NCBI GenBank assembly: GCA_046565865.1 | Contig: JBKHXU010000092.1 | Coordinates: 1-26,280 of the forward strand | DNA from: JBKHXU01 sp046565865 | GTDB taxonomy: Bacteria; Pseudomonadota; Gammaproteobacteria; Acidiferrobacterales; Sulfurifustaceae | Direction of reading: 5' to 3' | DNA length: 26,280 nucleotides | Part shown: in pieces, positions 1-8,100 of the stretch | How positions within the stretch are numbered: the stretch's first letter is position 1 | Layout of the letters: the number at the start of each line of letters is the position of its first letter | Notes under the pieces: model-generated | What the model saw: only the letters and a program-made list of their open reading frames with translations | Databases searched by the model: none | Told to the model about the DNA's origin: nothing | Position numbers and translations under genes: made by a program

Positions 1-2
1 GC

Positions 3-1640
3 GTCGAGGTCCCGGGCAAACCGGCGTACCGCCCGTTTCACGACGTGCAGATTCTGGTCGAAGGCTACGCCGCGCGCGCGCTCGGTGACTTGGTCCGCGA
101 CCGCTGGCAGCGCGCGACGGTCCGGCGCATTCAGCCGACGCCGCCGGCCTCGGCCGGCGCGCCGTGGCCGGACGGGCTCGCGCCGGATGTCACCGACGTG
201 GCGCTGGCGATCGCGCGCACCGATCCCGCATACGACGGTCGGCCGGAGGTGCGGGAGATTGAGTTGCTGTATCGCGACGCCATCCGTGCCGCGCGGCGTT
301 ACATTTACGTTGAGAATCAGTTTCTAACCGCGAATGGCATCGTCGACGCGCTCACTGCCCGGCTCGCGGAAAGCGATGGGCCGGAGATCGTGCTGGTGCT
401 GGCACTGCGCACCGACGGTTGGCTGTCGCAACAAACGATGGACGTGTTGCGCAGCCGCATGGTGGACCGGCTGCGGCGCGCCGACCGGCACGGGCGCCTG
501 CGCGTCTACTATCCCGATCTGCCGGGCCTCGAGCCGCACTGCATCAACGTCCACAGCAAGGTGATGATCGTCGACGACGAATTCGTGCGCGTCGGCTCGG
601 CGAATCTGAACAACCGCTCGATGGGTATCGATACCGAGTGCGACGTCGCCTTCGAAGCGTCGGGCGACGAGCGCGTGCGCCACGGCATACGCGGGTTCCG
701 CGATCGACTGCTGGCCGAGCATCTGGGCCAGGAACCGGCGCAGGTGACGGCGGCGATCGCCCATCGCGGCGTGATCGCCGGCATCGATGCGCTGCGCGGC
801 GGCACGCGCACGCTGCGCGAGTTCGCGCCGCCGTCGCCGGAAGAAATTAAATCGTGGCTGCCGAACCCGGAACTGCTCGACCCGGAGCGTCCGATCGATC
901 CGGATAAGCTCGCGGACGAATTCGTTCCGCCGGACGAGCGCGTGCCGGCGCACCGGCGGCTGATGCTGGGGCTCGGACTGCTCGTGACGCTGCTCGGGCT
1001 CGCCGCCGCCTGGAAGTGGACGCCGCTCGGCGAGTGGCTCAACGTCGAAACCTTGAGCGACTACATCGCGCTGTTCAGCGACGGTCCGGCCGCGCCGTTC
1101 ATCGCGATCGGTGCGTTTCTGCTCGGCGGTGTGCTGGTGGCCCCGGTCACGCTGCTGGTGGTGGTCACGGCGCTCGCGTTCGGCCCGGTGCAAGGATCGA
1201 TTTACTCGCTCGTGGGTAGCGTCGCGAGTGCGGCGCTGCTGTATGGCATCGGCCACGCGCTCGGGCGCAATACCGTGCGGCGACTGGCCGGGTCGCGCCT
1301 GAACCGCTTGAGCAAGCGCCTCGGCGAGCGCGGCATCATCGCCATCACCGTGCTGCGCATGCTGCCGGTGGCGCCGTTCTCGGTCGTCAACCTGGTCGCC
1401 GGCGCGTCGCACATCCGCTTTCGCGATTTCATCATCGGCACCGTGCTCGGTTTGTTGCCGGGCGTCATCGCCATCAACTTCTTCGTCGACCGCGTCGGCG
1501 CGACGTTTCAGAATCCGGGCATCGGCAGCGCGTTGGCGTTGGTGGCGGTGGTGTTGCTAATCGCCGCCGGCGCGATCTGGTTGCGGCGTTGGGCCACACG
1601 CCGCAGCGGCCCACCGAGTGCCGCGTCATCCAGTGCATAG
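3..1640 (+). CDS. Phospholipase D-family protein fused to a VTT (DedA-like) membrane domain, 5'-truncated
   Basis: The reading frame is open from the first bases of the window, and residues before the first possible start (GTG at 45) already look like PLD sequence (RPFHDVQ), so the gene begins upstream. A PLD catalytic HxKxxxxD motif (HSKVMIVDD) lies at about 552-578, followed by the usual GSANLNNRS. The partner HKD motif expected in the N-terminal half is not in the window. From about 960 to 1600 the protein is hydrophobic with several membrane segments and resembles the VTT/SNARE-associated (DedA) domain. PLD enzymes hydrolyse or transfer phosphodiester head groups of phospholipids; cardiolipin-synthase-like activity is possible. 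The VTT half suggests inner-membrane location and perhaps lipid transport. Family assignment is firm, substrate unknown. Confidence 0.85.
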   Translation, partial: VEVPGKPAYRPFHDVQILVEGYAARALGDLVRDRWQRATVRRIQPTPPASAGAPWPDGLAPDVTDVALAIARTDPAYDGRPEVREIELLYRDAIRAARRYIYVENQFLTANGIVDALTARLAESDGPEIVLVLALRTDGWLSQQTMDVLRSRMVDRLRRADRHGRLRVYYPDLPGLEPHCINVHSKVMIVDDEFVRVGSANLNNRSMGIDTECDVAFEASGDERVRHGIRGFRDRLLAEHLGQEPAQVTAAIAHRGVIAGIDALRGGTRTLREFAPPSPEEIKSWLPNPELLDPERPIDPDKLADEFVPPDERVPAHRRLMLGLGLLVTLLGLAAAWKWTPLGEWLNVETLSDYIALFSDGPAAPFIAIGAFLLGGVLVAPVTLLVVVTALAFGPVQGSIYSLVGSVASAALLYGIGHALGRNTVRRLAGSRLNRLSKRLGERGIIAITVLRMLPVAPFSVVNLVAGASHIRFRDFIIGTVLGLLPGVIAINFFVDRVGATFQNPGIGSALALVAVVLLIAAGAIWLRRWATRRSGPPSAASSSA

Positions 1641-1790
1641 ACGCCGCGTAGCGCGTTCGCGTCGTAGCGCATCTGCTTTGTAGGGTATTCCAAATTCGCA
1701 TTCAGGAGTTGCCCTGATGGCCGCGCGGGGGTGAACGCGTGACACTCTCTGGGCTGGCCCCCGGCGGCGCGGCAATCGGTAACTCAGGGA

Positions 1791-1795
1791 GGAGG
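1791..1795 (+). promoter_or_regulatory. Strong Shine-Dalgarno deciding the start of the TPR/kinase-like gene
   Basis: GGAGG sits 6 nt before the ATG at 1802. This favours that start over the in-frame upstream GTG at 1739, which lacks a comparable site. Confidence 0.75.
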
Positions 1796-1801
1796 TTTGA
1801 A

Positions 1802-2935
1802 ATGGCGACGGTGCTCGTAACCTCGAATGGGCCAAGGGTGGTCGCCGCCGGCGACGCGCTGTTGGCCGTGGGCGACTGGGACGGCGCCATCCGCGCGTTT
1901 CAGCAAGTCATACACGTGCATCCCGACTCGCAGCCGGCGCACGCGGGGCTGGCGCGCGCTTTTCTCGACGGCGGATTTACCGACAACGCCATCGAGCATT
2001 TTTGTCGCGCCGCCCGCCTGGGCCCGTTGTCGCCCGCGCACGCACATGCGATGGCGAGTGCAATTCGGGCGCGTGACCGGCGTCAACGCGAACTGCGTCG
2101 CGCGAGCGAGGTATGCGGCCGGCGCGCGCTGCGTTTTCTCGGCGCCGGTTGGGAAGGCGCGAACTACGTCGTCCGCGAGCGCGACGGCAGCCGCAGTGTG
2201 GTCAAGCTGTTTCACCCGGCCTTCGTCCGGCTCATCAATTTTGACGGACTCGGCGGCATCTATCGGCGGCCGGTTGCGAGCGCGGCCGGCGACATGCGGC
2301 GCATGGCGTACGGACCGGCGGGTAGCGGCCACGCGCTTTACGCTGCGCGGCCGATCGAAATCGACGGCCAGATCGTGGCGATCACCTACCGCTACGAGTA
2401 CCTCATGCCGATCGGCTGGCGTTGCCTGCGCACGCGCAGTGCGCGTCTGGCGCTGCTGGCCGCATTTTGCCGCACGCAAGCGTATCTGCTCGGTACATTC
2501 GCGCTGACCTTGTCGGATGCGTGGGCGAGCCGGCAGTTCATGTTGAATCTCGATGGGCAGCTACGTTATATCGACTACGGCACCACCATCGTCCCGGTAA
2601 ACGATTTTCGTTGCCGCGAGGATCACTGGGAGGTGCTGGCCGCGATCGAAGTTCTGTTTTCGGTATTCGAGCCGCGCCGCGAGGCGGTGTTGATCGGTTT
2701 AACGGCGGAGCAGGCCGCCGGTCGCATCGGTGTGCTGAATGCGCAGGCGCGTCACCTGCCGCTGGCGAGGGAAATGTTGCGTCACCTCGAATCCGGTAAA
2801 TGGGAGGTGTTCACCGACGCCGATTTTTATCGATACCTCGGCAAGGGCGCGCCGGTCGCCGTCGGATTCCTGTCGCGGCTCGTGGGCAGCGCCGGTCTGC
2901 TGCGCCGGCGCGTGCAACAGCTCGGTGTTGCGTAG
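1802..2935 (+). CDS. TPR plus atypical protein-kinase-like protein
   Basis: A 377-residue protein. Residues 16-75 form about two TPR helical pairs. From about 110 the sequence reads like a kinase or aminoglycoside-phosphotransferase fold: a glycine-rich loop (GAGWEGANYVV, 114-124), a candidate ATP-binding lysine K135 (SVVKLF), a catalytic-loop-like segment with D239 (SDAWASRQF) and a DFG-like D258-Y-G. The His before the catalytic Asp is Ser, and the metal-binding Asn expected five residues after it is Arg244, so activity is uncertain. No signal peptide is visible, suggesting a cytoplasmic protein. The sulfotransferase gene starts 5 nt downstream, so the two are almost certainly co-transcribed. 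It may be a small-molecule or glycan kinase, or a pseudokinase scaffold. The fold call is by eye. Confidence 0.65.
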   Translation: MATVLVTSNGPRVVAAGDALLAVGDWDGAIRAFQQVIHVHPDSQPAHAGLARAFLDGGFTDNAIEHFCRAARLGPLSPAHAHAMASAIRARDRRQRELRRASEVCGRRALRFLGAGWEGANYVVRERDGSRSVVKLFHPAFVRLINFDGLGGIYRRPVASAAGDMRRMAYGPAGSGHALYAARPIEIDGQIVAITYRYEYLMPIGWRCLRTRSARLALLAAFCRTQAYLLGTFALTLSDAWASRQFMLNLDGQLRYIDYGTTIVPVNDFRCREDHWEVLAAIEVLFSVFEPRREAVLIGLTAEQAAGRIGVLNAQARHLPLAREMLRHLESGKWEVFTDADFYRYLGKGAPVAVGFLSRLVGSAGLLRRRVQQLGVA

Positions 2936-2940
2936 CGCCA

Positions 2941-3834
2941 ATGCGTGCGTTGTGGTCCGAAGCGACGACGCTGGGACGACGCGTGCGTGGTCGCATGATC
3001 ACCGAGTACCAGCAGTGGGAGTTTCGCTGGCGCGCCGCGCGCGTCGCCAGCCGCGAGCGCCTGGTCTTGCCGCACTTCGTCGTGATTGGCGCGCGCAAGT
3101 GCGGCACCACCTGGCTGTACGAGAACCTGCGCGCGCATCCGGCGCTTTATCTCGCGCCCGGCAAGGGCGTGGAGTTTTTCAACAATCGCCTGCACAACGG
3201 CGTGCGGTTTTATGCCAGCCGTTTTGCCGACGCGCACGGGAGGCTCTGCGGCGAAGTCTGCGGCGGCTATTCGTTCATGCCACGCGAACGCATCCGCTGC
3301 ATGCAGCGGCTGCTGCCGCAGGCGCGGTTGATACTGCTCATGCGCAATCCGATCGAGCGCGCCTGGTCGCAGGCGTTGATGCAGCTCGTGGTTCAGAGCG
3401 GACGACCGCAGGAGGCGATTCCCGACAGCGAGATGCTCGCGTTCCTGCGCTCCGACTTCGTCGTGCGTGCCGGGCGCTACGCGGCGATGCTGGATAACTG
3501 GCTCGATGTGTTTCCCCGCGAGCAGTTGCATCTCGGTTTGTTCGAAGACATTGCGAACCGTCCGCAGACGCTGCTGCGTCGCGTATTGGAGCACATCGGT
3601 GCCTCGACCAATGTCGATTGGGTGCAGTTTCCGTTGTACGACACGATCCTCCCGCCGGCCGGGGCGCAATACGCCGATCGTGACCCGGGGCGGGGCGTGA
3701 CGGTACGCGAACACGAGTCGAGCGAGAAACGCATGCCGCCGCGCTACCGTGACTTTTTGCGCGAGCAGTATCGCCCTGACATCGAGCGCCTGATTGCGCG
3801 CTACGCGCTGCCGGTGCGGCATTGGCTCGGTTGA
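2941..3834 (+). CDS. PAPS-dependent sulfotransferase
   Basis: A 297-residue protein of the Sulfotransfer family, normal length. The 5'-phosphosulfate-binding loop is K53-C-G-T-T-W-L, in the usual first strand-loop-helix. The 3'-phosphate-binding segment is LLMRNPIERAWSQ with R135 and S143. Between them lies a GKGVEFFNN segment typical of glycan and heparan-type sulfotransferases. It should transfer sulfate from PAPS to a hydroxyl or amine of a carbohydrate or small molecule; the acceptor cannot be read. ATG 2941 is preferred because it follows the upstream stop by 5 nt; the frame is also open further upstream inside the kinase-like gene. Pairing with a TPR/kinase-like protein suggests a joint modification step, possibly on a surface glycan (inference). 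Confidence 0.85.
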   Translation: MRALWSEATTLGRRVRGRMITEYQQWEFRWRAARVASRERLVLPHFVVIGARKCGTTWLYENLRAHPALYLAPGKGVEFFNNRLHNGVRFYASRFADAHGRLCGEVCGGYSFMPRERIRCMQRLLPQARLILLMRNPIERAWSQALMQLVVQSGRPQEAIPDSEMLAFLRSDFVVRAGRYAAMLDNWLDVFPREQLHLGLFEDIANRPQTLLRRVLEHIGASTNVDWVQFPLYDTILPPAGAQYADRDPGRGVTVREHESSEKRMPPRYRDFLREQYRPDIERLIARYALPVRHWLG

Positions 3835-3930
3835 GACGGCGGAGTCGGCGGACGTCAACCGCTGGGCGTTCGCTGCGTGCGCGATAACCGTTTAGGGCAG
3901 GGTGTTATCGGGGCCGGGCGGGGTTCTGGC

Positions 3931-3958
3931 AAAAAATTCCCCGGCCATTTCGCCGGGG
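3931..3958 (-). terminator. Rho-independent terminator
   Basis: Reading the minus strand, CCCCGGC (3958-3952), a 6-nt loop and GCCGGGG (3945-3939) form a perfect 7-bp GC stem, followed by AA and six T (3936-3931). It lies 36 nt past the stop of the small secreted-protein gene and should end that transcript. There is no U-tract on the plus side, so it is unlikely to terminate the sulfotransferase mRNA. Confidence 0.8.
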
Positions 3959-3994
3959 CGAACGTCGGAGGAGACGCTTACAGATGGAGCGCGC

Positions 3995-4258
3995 TCAAGG
4001 TCGGGCGCTTTTCTTGGTGGAGTCGGCGGTGCAAGCAGGTTCGTTATGGTTCCATTCGTAGAAACAATCGATCGTTTCCCGGTTCTCCGAGCGGTCCGCG
4101 GCGGGTGCAGATCGGTCTGCGGTGCTTTCCGGGCTGGATACCTGCGCGGCACCGACGGACAACGCCGGGACCGGAAGCCCGACGGACTCTTCCTCAGCGC
4201 TGGCCGCGGTCGCGGCCGATATCAGAAGCAGGGCAGCAAGCGTTAGGCGGTAGGTCAT
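3995..4258 (-). CDS. Small secreted protein with a conserved-looking cysteine pair
   Basis: An 87-residue protein I do not recognise. The first 21 residues are a clear Sec signal peptide ending ASA|EEE. The mature part is polar, Ser/Ala-rich and low in complexity until a short C-terminal motif, IDCFYEWNHNEPAC, whose two cysteines could form a disulfide in the periplasm or outside the cell. AGGAGA lies 7 nt before the ATG. The gene has its own terminator downstream (3931-3958) and a perfect CRP-type palindrome about 103 bp upstream, with class II spacing to a -10-like hexamer. It is therefore probably a monocistronic, cAMP-controlled secreted product. Function unknown. Confidence 0.7.
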   Translation of the reverse strand: MTYRLTLAALLLISAATAASAEEESVGLPVPALSVGAAQVSSPESTADRSAPAADRSENRETIDCFYEWNHNEPACTADSTKKSARP

Positions 4259-4326
4259 GATGGGTTCTCCTATGTGACGGGTTTGGTTCGACGCCGGGGC
4301 CGGGTGGCTGGCGCCATGAGCGTCAC

Positions 4327-4369
4327 ACCATAGCGCCCATGCCGCTGTCTTTCTGTGAAGCTTGTCACA
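4327..4369 (-). promoter_or_regulatory. CRP-type operator and predicted class II promoter of the small secreted-protein gene
   Basis: TGTGA-N6-TCACA is a perfect match to the E. coli CRP core, at 4354-4369. On the minus strand 21 nt separate it from TATGGT (4332-4327). Counting TATGGT as -12 to -7 puts the palindrome centre at -41.5 and the transcript start near 4320, the geometry of class II CRP-activated promoters. Two further TGTGA pentamers occur at 4323-4327 (minus) and 4273-4277 (plus), without good partners. The likely ligand-bound activator is the CRP-like protein encoded at 11009-11656, or another CRP in the genome. Confidence 0.7.
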
Positions 4370-4379
4370 ACGATTCGCA

Positions 4380-4580
4380 TTACTCCGCATCGCCGTCATC
4401 CACGGCGACACGCGGTTTACGTTCCCGGTAGATCTCTGCCAGCAGTTGCTCAGCCAGCGGATGAGAGGGATGGTGCTCGCGAATCGCGCCCACCATGAGC
4501 AGCGCGCGCTGCCGGCGCCCGGCTTGCAGGAACCAGCGGCCGGCATTGAAGTAGCCATTTATCCGATCGTAATCGCTCAT
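4380..4580 (-). CDS. Small helical (TPR-like) protein
   Basis: A 66-residue protein with no signal peptide. Residues 8-52 (YFNAGRWFLQAGRRQRALLM then HPLAEQLLAEIYRER) read as a pair of amphipathic helices in TPR style, followed by an acidic tail. Ribosome binding is weak (AGGG about 8 nt before ATG), so the start is less certain. A CRP-like palindrome lies about 64 bp upstream of the ATG with class II spacing to a -10-like hexamer, which supports it as a real expressed gene. It could be an adaptor for the TPR/FecR protein encoded upstream, but that is inference from position only. Confidence 0.5.
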   Translation of the reverse strand: MSDYDRINGYFNAGRWFLQAGRRQRALLMVGAIREHHPSHPLAEQLLAEIYRERKPRVAVDDGDAE

Positions 4581-4609
4581 CGTGTCGCCCTATGAGTTGC
4601 CTGGGCGAC

Positions 4610-4652
4610 AGGCTAGTCAATGCCCGGCCGACACGCAGTGAAAAATGTCACA
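4610..4652 (-). promoter_or_regulatory. Second CRP-like operator and predicted class II promoter
   Basis: On the minus strand, TGTGA-N6-TCACT (4652-4637) matches the CRP core with one mismatch. As at the site near 4361, exactly 21 nt separate it from a -10-like hexamer, here TAGCCT (4615-4610), giving a centre at -41.5 and a start near 4603. TAGCCT keeps only the most important T-A...T positions, so this promoter would depend on the activator. It would drive the small TPR-like gene starting at 4580. Confidence 0.5.
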
Positions 4653-4693
4653 ACCGTGGGCGGCTACTTCCAGAAATGTCATGCATGGATAGA

Positions 4694-4713
4694 AAAAGCT
4701 AATACGCGCTTTT
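4694..4713 (-). terminator. Weak possible terminator after the lipoprotein gene
   Basis: On the minus strand AAAAGC, an 8-nt loop and GCTTTTTC follow and partly overlap the lipoprotein stop codon. The stem is only 6 bp and mostly A-T, so termination would be weak. Confidence 0.25.
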
Positions 4714-5093
4714 CACCAGCAATACTCACGAGCCCGGCCGTTCCCGTCAATGTACGTCCAGCATGTTGGGTTGATCTTACTCTTGATCATGACCACGTGA
4801 TTGACGTCCTCGACTACCGCGCCTTTTTGTAGGCCCCGGCAGTGCTTGAGATCGCCTTTCTGCACCGGCTTGACGCTGCAGCGGTCGAGGACCTTGCCCT
4901 GATCGTCGGTCGCGACGACCTGTCCTTCATCGTTGACGAGTAGCGCCGTCTTGACTTTGAACTCGCCCATCGTCTTCTTGAGCCCGTCGCTGACCGGAAT
5001 TTTGTCGGGACTCTTTTCCGTGGAGCGTTCACAGGCGACAAGGCCGAGTGACAGTAGGGCGAGTATTACAAGTAATGTGTGCTTCTTGTTCAT
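4713..5093 (-). CDS. Small predicted lipoprotein with four C-terminal-half cysteines
   Basis: A 126-residue protein not recognised as a named family. Residues 1-20 are a signal peptide with lipobox LVAC; Cys21 would be lipidated. The mature part is charged, with two short beta-like repeats (ALLVNDEGQVVATDDQGKVL) and later cysteines in DRCS, KHCR, TCWT and the terminal EYCW, enough for two disulfides in the periplasm. AAGGAA lies 7-8 nt before the ATG. It begins 53 bp after the FecR/TPR/barrel gene on the same strand with no visible terminator between them, so co-expression is likely. Base composition is lower in GC than most neighbours. Confidence 0.7.
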   Translation of the reverse strand: MNKKHTLLVILALLSLGLVACERSTEKSPDKIPVSDGLKKTMGEFKVKTALLVNDEGQVVATDDQGKVLDRCSVKPVQKGDLKHCRGLQKGAVVEDVNHVVMIKSKINPTCWTYIDGNGRAREYCW

Positions 5094-5146
5094 AGTGGGT
5101 TTCCTTCTTTGCTCGATTGTGTGTTGTTACGGCATTCCCGGAACTG

Positions 5147-8100
5147 TTAGTTCCAGGACAGCACCAGTTTGATCAGCGCCAGGCGGTCCGGCTGAACGAG
5201 TGGCAGACGCGGTAAACCGCTCTGGAAATCAGTATCGTGAAAGTTGAATTTCTCATCGAACAGGTTCTTGACCTCGAAGCTCAGTAACCCGTAGCGCTTC
5301 GGGAGCCGGTAGCCAAGCGCCAGATCGGCTATCCAAAAACTATCGCTGTCACTTGTTGTGCCTCCAGTGGCGATTTGCTGTTCGATGTTCTGACGAAAGT
5401 GCGTTGCCGTTAGCCGGGCAAAAAGGCCGGATGGGCTAAAAAATCCGAGTATGACGGGAAGCCGGCGGGTATCAAGCGCGAGGGGTCGATTCAGGCTGAT
5501 CGTGCTGCTCGGGTCGCGCTCAAAGTCTTCCATATAATATTCGGTGCCTACGGCGACTGTAGAGTGCGGCGTCCAGTATAAGTAGGCCCGGTGCATCTGT
5601 TCTTCCTGGTTCTCGGTGCGCGTGACCACTGTGCCGGTTCCAAATATCGGTACGTCGAGTTTGCGCCTGGACAGCTCCAGTCCAGTGAAGAGATTCGCAG
5701 CGATATTGTGGTCGAGAGCAATGCCGTAGCGCTTCGAGTCTGTATCCGTCAGGTCATCGAAGAACTGGTTAAATCCAGCGACCTGGCTTGGCTCGATCGT
5801 CTGGTTGGACACCAGCGATCGCTTGAACACACGAAAGGCCGCGAGCCGTACCAAAGTGCTGGGCGTGGCGTTCCACGTAGCGCCAAGCTTGGGGTTGACC
5901 TGGTTCGTCTCGAGGGAGCCATATCGCAGCGAATCAGCACTGGCGCCCAGAGTTATGGCCAATGTCGAACTAAGGTTGCTGTGGGCATAGGCATAGACAT
6001 TGGCATGTTCTTGCTTTGCGGTGGTCGTAGCCGTATCGCTGACCAGCACGACGGGGCCTGAGGTTATCAAGACACCCGGGTTTGTTTTCTCATCACCTTC
6101 GTAGTAGCCGACACCGAAAACGTAACGTTGACTGCCAGCATGCCAAAGTGTCTGGATCTCCGCGTTATATCCTTGAATGTCTTCGCGCCGGTCTTCAGTG
6201 GAAACAATCGGTCCGAACGGTCCGACCGGTGCGACTACCTGTGAATCTTTACGGGTGAAGTCTGTATCCCGGTAGATCGTTGAAAAAATCAGAGCGGCGT
6301 TTGGCGAAGGCGCGAGCCGGTAGCCGAACCGCGCGGTATCTTCGTCACGCGTCTGCCGGAGCGCGCTGGAGAAGTTCCCGGGATCGAAACGCATGGCGAG
6401 ATCGCCATTCTCTTGCTTGCGCGAGCGAAATTCGAGCTGCATGCTGCTGTTCGGATTCGCAGTCGTCTGGACGAAGGCGTTGTAGACGTCGATATCAAGA
6501 TCGTTGTTCGGCCGGAAGCCGGCGGTTTCGTGATGGAATTGCCCGAGACTGTATGACACCTTCCCTTGCAGTCCCGCGTGCACCAGCTCCTCGCCTCGGG
6601 TTCCGTTGCCGCCGGCCACGCCGGCCGCCTGCACCGTGAATCGCTCTCGTTCAAAGAGCGGATTGAATTCGCCGAAGCCGGCGCCCACCGGGCCAGCGCC
6701 GGAAAGGATGTTGATATCGGTTTCCGCGAGCTGCGGTGGCACGGGATTGATGTTGAGCGGTTGCAGGAGCTGGCTCTGCAAGGCTTCGCTGGCGCGGCCG
6801 ATCTCGTGACGCCGCATTCCCGCGTATAGCTCGGCGAGAAACCGGTGCGCCGGGGCGTTCGCGGGATCCGCAGCGAGCGCTACCGCTGCCTCCTGTACCG
6901 CGAGCTGCTGGAACCCGATGTCTTTATATATGCGCGCCTGGCTCGCGCCGCGGTCGGCGGCATCTTGATCCAACGCCAGTCGCGATCGATAGACGGCACG
7001 ATTGTCGTTGCGCGCGATCGACTGTTGCACGTCCTGCAGCGCCTCAACCGGGCGATTCTCCGACTGCTTGCGGATTGCGTCATAGAACCACGGGGTCGGG
7101 TCGTTGGGATCGAGTTGCTTGGCGAGGCCGAGCTGATCGCCCGCCAGGCGGTCGCGCCGCTCCTCGTAGTACGCCTTGCCGAGGTAGCTGCGCACCAGAC
7201 TATTGCCGGGGTCGAGGCTCGCCGCGATTTCGATTTCGAGGCGGCCGCCGGCGAGATCGCCGTCGCGGATCTTGGCGAGGCCCAAGCCGAGACGCGAGAG
7301 CGGATCGGCCGAATCGAGGGTGATGGCACGCTCGAACGCCGCGGCCGCGGCGGCGGTCTCAATCCGCGCGAGGTGGACGAAGCCGCGCACCATGTGCGCG
7401 CGTGCGAGCGACGGGTCGTGGGTGACGGCGGTCTCCGCGGCGGCAAGCGCAGCGTTGAGGTCGCCGAGGGACAACGCCATTTCCGCCAGGCGCGCGCGTG
7501 CGAGGGCGTTTTCCGGTGCCGCCTCGACGGCGCGTTCGACGGCGGCGCGCGCGCCATCGAGATTGAATTCGGCCTGCCGCGCGTAGGAGAGCGCCAGCCA
7601 CGCCGCCGGCGACGGCGACGCGGCGTCGACCGCTGCCTGCGCCAGCCGCATCGCCTCGGCCCGATCGTCGCGCGCGGTTGCGAGCAGCGACGCGAGCGCG
7701 AGCGCATCGCTGTCGCCCGGTGTGCGCGCCAGCGCGCGCTCAAGATCGGCGCGCGCCGCGTCCGCGCGCCCCACGTTGAGCAGCAGTGCGGCGCGGTAGG
7801 TGAGGACGCGCGTGTCGTCGATGTCGGTCAGCGCCTCGATGGCGGCGTCGACGTCGCCGCGGCGTTCGGCGTCGAGCGCGCGCCGCATCGTCGGGCGCTC
7901 GGCCAGTTCCTCGGGGCGGTAGTACACGAGCGGCGGGTAGTAGAGCGCCCAGTGCACGGCGTCGCGCGAACGCACCAACGCGTAAGGTGTGGGCGCGCGC
8001 CCGCGCGCGACCGTAATCGCTTCGCCGGCGCCGATGCGGGTCTCGCCCGCTTCGTTCGCCGCCCGCACCACGCCCTCGTACACCGTCAGCAGGATCTGGT

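Noticed and set aside
324..1412. 362-codon minus-strand frame opposite the PLD/VTT gene
   Set aside because: Arg/His/Gln-rich composition typical of antisense to GC-rich coding sequence; the PLD motifs on the plus strand are unambiguous.
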